Source of the DNA: Dyadobacter sp. UC 10
Lineage (GTDB): Bacteria > Bacteroidota > Bacteroidia > Cytophagales > Spirosomataceae
Direction: 5' to 3'
Assembly (NCBI RefSeq): GCF_008369915.1
Contig: NZ_VSRN01000001.1
Location: 5,452,501-5,516,500 of the forward strand
Length of the DNA stretch: 64,000 bases
Position numbers and translations under genes: made by a program. The notes beneath the pieces are model-generated. The model was not told where the DNA came from and did not search any database. It was given only the letters and a program-made list of their open reading frames with translations. Below, piece by piece: positions 61,586-64,000 of this stretch (its first letter is position 1; each line of letters opens with the position of its first letter).

Positions 61586-62767
61586 TCAGATCGGGTTGGC
61601 AATCAGCAGACTATCCATGGACATTTTCTGCGGCGCAATCGCCATTCCGTCACGAAGCCTGTCAAGACCGTTGTAAACAATCTTCTCACCAGGTTTTAAG
61701 CCTTTCGAAATCAGGTAGTAGTGACCGCTGCGGTCGGATACCGTCACAGGCCTGCCTTCCACTTTGTTGCTGTCGAGCACGGTGTAGACGAATACTTTGT
61801 CCTGCAATTCAAAGGTCGCCTCCTGTGGAATAAGCACAGATTTGGTTAGCTCGCGCGGGATTTTGATCCTACCGGTATTGCCTGAACGTAACAGTCCGTT
61901 CACATTCGGGAAGGTTGCGCGGAAATTGATTGCCCCCATTGTTTTGTCAAATTGTCCTTCCACGATCTCGACTTTTCCTTTCTGCGGGTACACGCTGTTA
62001 TCTGCCAGCAGCAGCTCCACAGCCGGGATGTGCTTGATTTTTTGCTCGATCGTATTACCTGGAAACTGTTTTTTGAATTCAAGAAAATCCAGTTCGCTCA
62101 TTGAAAAGTAAACGTGAATATCTTTTGTTTCCGACAAAACCGTCAGCGCTTCCATCGTGCTTTTTCCAACCAGACTACCCGTTTTGAATGGAATTGTACC
62201 GATATATCCGTCAGCCGGTGCCTTAATGGACGTGTATCCGACATTGATCTTCGCCGCGTCCACAGCCGCCTGTGCTTGCAAAACATTGGCTCTCGCTGCG
62301 TCCTGGGCCGCTTTTGCCGTTTTAAGCTGTACATCGGAAACTACATTGTTGGCTACCAGCGGCGTGAGTTTTTCTACATTGATGGCTGCACTTTCCAAAG
62401 CCGCTTTCGCTGATTGCAAACTCGCATTGGCTGTGTTCAATTGTTCCTGGTACGGCCTTGCGTCAATATGAAACAAGGTTTGTCCCTTTTTTACATAGGC
62501 GCCTTCGTCTACCGAAATGCGGTCAAGGTAACCGTCCACCTGCGGCCTGATTTCAATGTCCCGGCTGCCTTCGATCGAAGCGGTGAATTCGCGGTACGCA
62601 GTAACCTGGTGGTCGCTTACCGTCAATACGGGCAGAGCTTGTGCGGGTGGCGGGGTTGCGGGCGCATTCGCGGTCGTGGACCCGCAGCTGTACAGCCCGC
62701 CCACGGACGCTGCGATCAAAAAGCCGGTTATAATTTGTTGCGTGAAGTTTAACTGGTTCTTTTTCAT
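61586..62767 (-). CDS. Periplasmic adaptor (membrane fusion protein) of the RND efflux system
   Basis: A 393-residue lipoprotein-type adaptor (LYSC, Cys28). It shows the lipoyl half-motifs (IRPQVDGYLDRISVDEGAYVKKGQ and TSIKAPADGYIGTIPFKTG) around a coiled-coil hairpin (about 110-190), then the beta-barrel and membrane-proximal domains. It bridges pump and outer-membrane factor. First structural gene after tetR, with a palindromic operator in the gap. Confidence 0.95.
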   Translation of the reverse strand: MKKNQLNFTQQIITGFLIAASVGGLYSCGSTTANAPATPPPAQALPVLTVSDHQVTAYREFTASIEGSRDIEIRPQVDGYLDRISVDEGAYVKKGQTLFHIDARPYQEQLNTANASLQSAKAALESAAINVEKLTPLVANNVVSDVQLKTAKAAQDAARANVLQAQAAVDAAKINVGYTSIKAPADGYIGTIPFKTGSLVGKSTMEALTVLSETKDIHVYFSMSELDFLEFKKQFPGNTIEQKIKHIPAVELLLADNSVYPQKGKVEIVEGQFDKTMGAINFRATFPNVNGLLRSGNTGRIKIPRELTKSVLIPQEATFELQDKVFVYTVLDSNKVEGRPVTVSDRSGHYYLISKGLKPGEKIVYNGLDRLRDGMAIAPQKMSMDSLLIANPI

Positions 62768-62822
62768 GGATATGTAGATGTGGTGATAAAAGTGGACTAT
62801 ATTGGGTAGTGAGGTTATTATT

Positions 62823-62837
62823 GCTAACAGTGTTAGC
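62823..62837. promoter_or_regulatory. TetR operator 2 (upstream of adaptor gene)
   Basis: Perfect palindrome GCTAAC-AGT-GTTAGC, 55 bases before the adaptor start and 16 bases after the tetR stop. It shares the CTAAC-3-GTTAG core with the site at 63465. Confidence 0.75.
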
Positions 62838-62852
62838 TTAAAAAGAAAAAAA

Positions 62853-63452
62853 TTATAGGTTTTTGATGAATGCTTCTACTGTGTCATCCATCACTTTTTT
62901 GTTCATGGTAGAATCGTCGATATCCGAGCAGCGCATCATCATAATGGAGATTAAACCGTGTAGTACCGACCAGAACGCATGAATTTTGAAGCAAGTTTCA
63001 TCATCGGTGGATTTTTTTTCGGTAACAATTTTTTCAATCGCTTCTCCGATGTGGTTTCGAAAACAATTCAGCTCTGGCTTTACTTTTCCGGATCCGGAGC
63101 AGGGCATTCCAAGGCCATACATTAATTGGTAATATTCCGGGTTTTTGAAAGCAAAGTTCCAGTAAGACTCAGCATGCGCTTTGAGCAGCTCCCGGGGGTC
63201 ACGGATGTTACGCTTATTCTTTTCGAGTATCCGTTCCAAAAGGCGGAAACCGTCGAGGGAGAGCTCATAAAGGATATCTTCTTTGTTTGCGAAGTGGTCA
63301 TAAATAACCGGAACGCTGTATTCGATGGCATCAGCTATTTTCCTGATAGACAACGATTGCCAACCCTCTTCCTTCACCAGCCGCAATGCAACTGCCAGGA
63401 TATTGGTCCGCATATTTTCTTTCTGCCTGATCTTTCTTTCCGTGATGCCCAT
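62853..63452 (-). CDS. TetR family transcriptional regulator of the efflux operon
   Basis: A 199-residue repressor. The N-terminal helix-turn-helix reads ILAVALRLVKEEGWQSLSIR then KIADAIEYSVPVIYDHFANK (about residues 18-57), the TetR signature; the C-terminal part (WHG-like, with a CSDIDDS region) would bind an inducer. Gene order tetR-adaptor-pump-outer-membrane factor, all minus strand, plus two shared palindromes, indicates local autoregulated control of efflux. Confidence 0.93.
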   Translation of the reverse strand: MGITERKIRQKENMRTNILAVALRLVKEEGWQSLSIRKIADAIEYSVPVIYDHFANKEDILYELSLDGFRLLERILEKNKRNIRDPRELLKAHAESYWNFAFKNPEYYQLMYGLGMPCSGSGKVKPELNCFRNHIGEAIEKIVTEKKSTDDETCFKIHAFWSVLHGLISIMMMRCSDIDDSTMNKKVMDDTVEAFIKNL

Positions 63453-63464
63453 CTCTCAAAATAC

Positions 63465-63477
63465 CTAACGATGTTAG
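63465..63477. promoter_or_regulatory. TetR operator 1 (tetR promoter)
   Basis: Palindrome CTAAC-GAT-GTTAG, 12 bases before the tetR start codon and directly abutting the -7 element at 63478. Binding here would cover the transcription start. Confidence 0.8.
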
Positions 63478-63508
63478 CAAAGGTAGGAGCGTTTCCAATA
63501 AATGTCAA
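63478..63508 (-). promoter_or_regulatory. tetR promoter
   Basis: On the minus strand TTG (63508-63506), 20 spacer bases and TACCTTTG (63485-63478), an exact fit to the Bacteroidota pattern TTG-N-TAnnTTTG. Confidence 0.75.
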
Positions 63509-63621
63509 GAAGATTGTTCGTTTGTCGAAATTTAATTTGACACGTAGCGTGTCATTTGTCATCTTTATTCAGTTACACCACTATTCAATGGTATAGAAAG
63601 CAGTTACTTTTTGCTATTCAT

Positions 63622-63750
63622 ATGCAAGTCGCTGCAATAAGGCAGGCACTGCGTGATTCAGACGATGCCGGGCTCACAGAAAGCCAGATCAACGGATTAT
63701 TGGCCCGGCTGGGTTTCCTGCTTGAAATCGTTCGGAAACTGGATAGTTGA
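63622..63750 (+). CDS. Small protein of unknown function
   Basis: A 42-residue protein starting MQVAAIRQALRD; the frame is open upstream to 63556, but that start would add an atypical aromatic N-terminus. It is helical and charged, with LTESQINGLLARLGFL in the middle. It lies 16 bases before a helix-turn-helix gene and is probably its operon partner. Confidence 0.45.
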   Translation: MQVAAIRQALRDSDDAGLTESQINGLLARLGFLLEIVRKLDS

Positions 63751-63766
63751 TTTAAACCATATCATT

Positions 63767-64000
63767 ATGATCAGCTCGAATTTAAGTGCAAAGGAGAAAG
63801 TCAGAGTAGACGATGTTTTGAAAAGAGCTGACCAGCTCATTCAGGAAGGCAAAGACTCTATTGTAAGCGAGGGAAAGGTGTTGGAGCTTACTGCCTGGCT
63901 GACAATCTCCGAATATGCTGAAAAATATAATGTCAGCACCCAGGTAGTTTCCAAGTGGATTGAGCGCGGAGTGATCAAACAAAATTACTTTGTGGAGGTC
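63767..64000 (+). CDS. Helix-turn-helix protein, 3'-truncated by the window edge
   Basis: An open frame of 78 codons from the ATG at 63767 to the window end. Residues about 45-72 (LTAWLTISEYAEKYNVSTQV then VSKWIERGVI) match MerR/excisionase-type helix-turn-helix domains, in which the second helix reads DNA. The N-terminal 40 residues are a charged helix. The rest of the gene and its partner genes lie outside. Confidence 0.6.
   Translation, partial: MISSNLSAKEKVRVDDVLKRADQLIQEGKDSIVSEGKVLELTAWLTISEYAEKYNVSTQVVSKWIERGVIKQNYFVEV

Overview
The window is chromosomal DNA of a Bacteroidota bacterium, most likely a Cytophagales/Spirosomataceae member such as Dyadobacter (inferred from protein families, not from a marker gene). 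The signs are two SusC/SusD pairs, an ECF sigma/FecR/TonB-receptor signalling cascade, a type IX secretion sorting domain, signal peptides cleaved before Gln, TAnnTTTG promoter elements and no clear Shine-Dalgarno sites.

Positions 1 to about 19.5 kb are an integrated element bounded on the right by a tyrosine integrase and a tRNA-Arg(CCG) gene; its left end lies outside the window. It has a left module of nucleotide or sulfur metabolism genes, each preceded by the same ~20-base leader, and an HUH rolling-circle replication protein with two active-site tyrosines (YVSKY). A small minus-strand putative regulator follows. Next comes a ~12 kb co-directional block of closely packed genes, most of them small single-pass membrane proteins with short basic tails. 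That block also holds a C-terminally membrane-anchored GH24 lysozyme, a holin, a zinc amidase, spanin-like coiled-coil proteins, a secreted beta-helix spike and two large unknown proteins. A RelE-type toxin-antitoxin pair sits before the integrase. No terminase, portal, tail, HK97 capsid, Zot or packaging ATPase gene is visible. The best reading is a temperate, tailless, probably lipid-containing phage replicating by rolling circle, comparable in logic to FLiP or PM2 but not recognisable as either. This is the most interesting part of the window.

From 19.6 to 36 kb is host chromosome. It carries a Nudix hydrolase, an outer-membrane protein, glycogen branching enzyme (glgB), an M19 dipeptidase, a lipoprotein with an acetolactate decarboxylase domain and a secreted alpha/beta hydrolase. 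A minus-strand locus then reads ECF sigma, FecR, SusC with STN domain, SusD, FAD oxidoreductase and a HEAT-repeat protein; it looks like a substrate-sensing uptake system.

From 36 to 50.5 kb lie surface and secreted proteins: two very large adjacent RHS/YD proteins (one with a T9SS sorting domain) followed by small lipoproteins, then a sensor kinase, a sorbosone-dehydrogenase-like lipoprotein, a DUF4180 protein, and a pair of decamer-phased, oppositely oriented tandem arrays next to a lipoprotein gene.

From 50.9 to 56.8 kb is a second SusC/SusD/DUF3823 operon. From 56.8 to 63.5 kb is a complete RND efflux system (adaptor, pump, outer-membrane factor) with its TetR regulator and two matching palindromic operators, one touching a textbook tetR promoter. 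The window ends in a small gene and a truncated helix-turn-helix gene.
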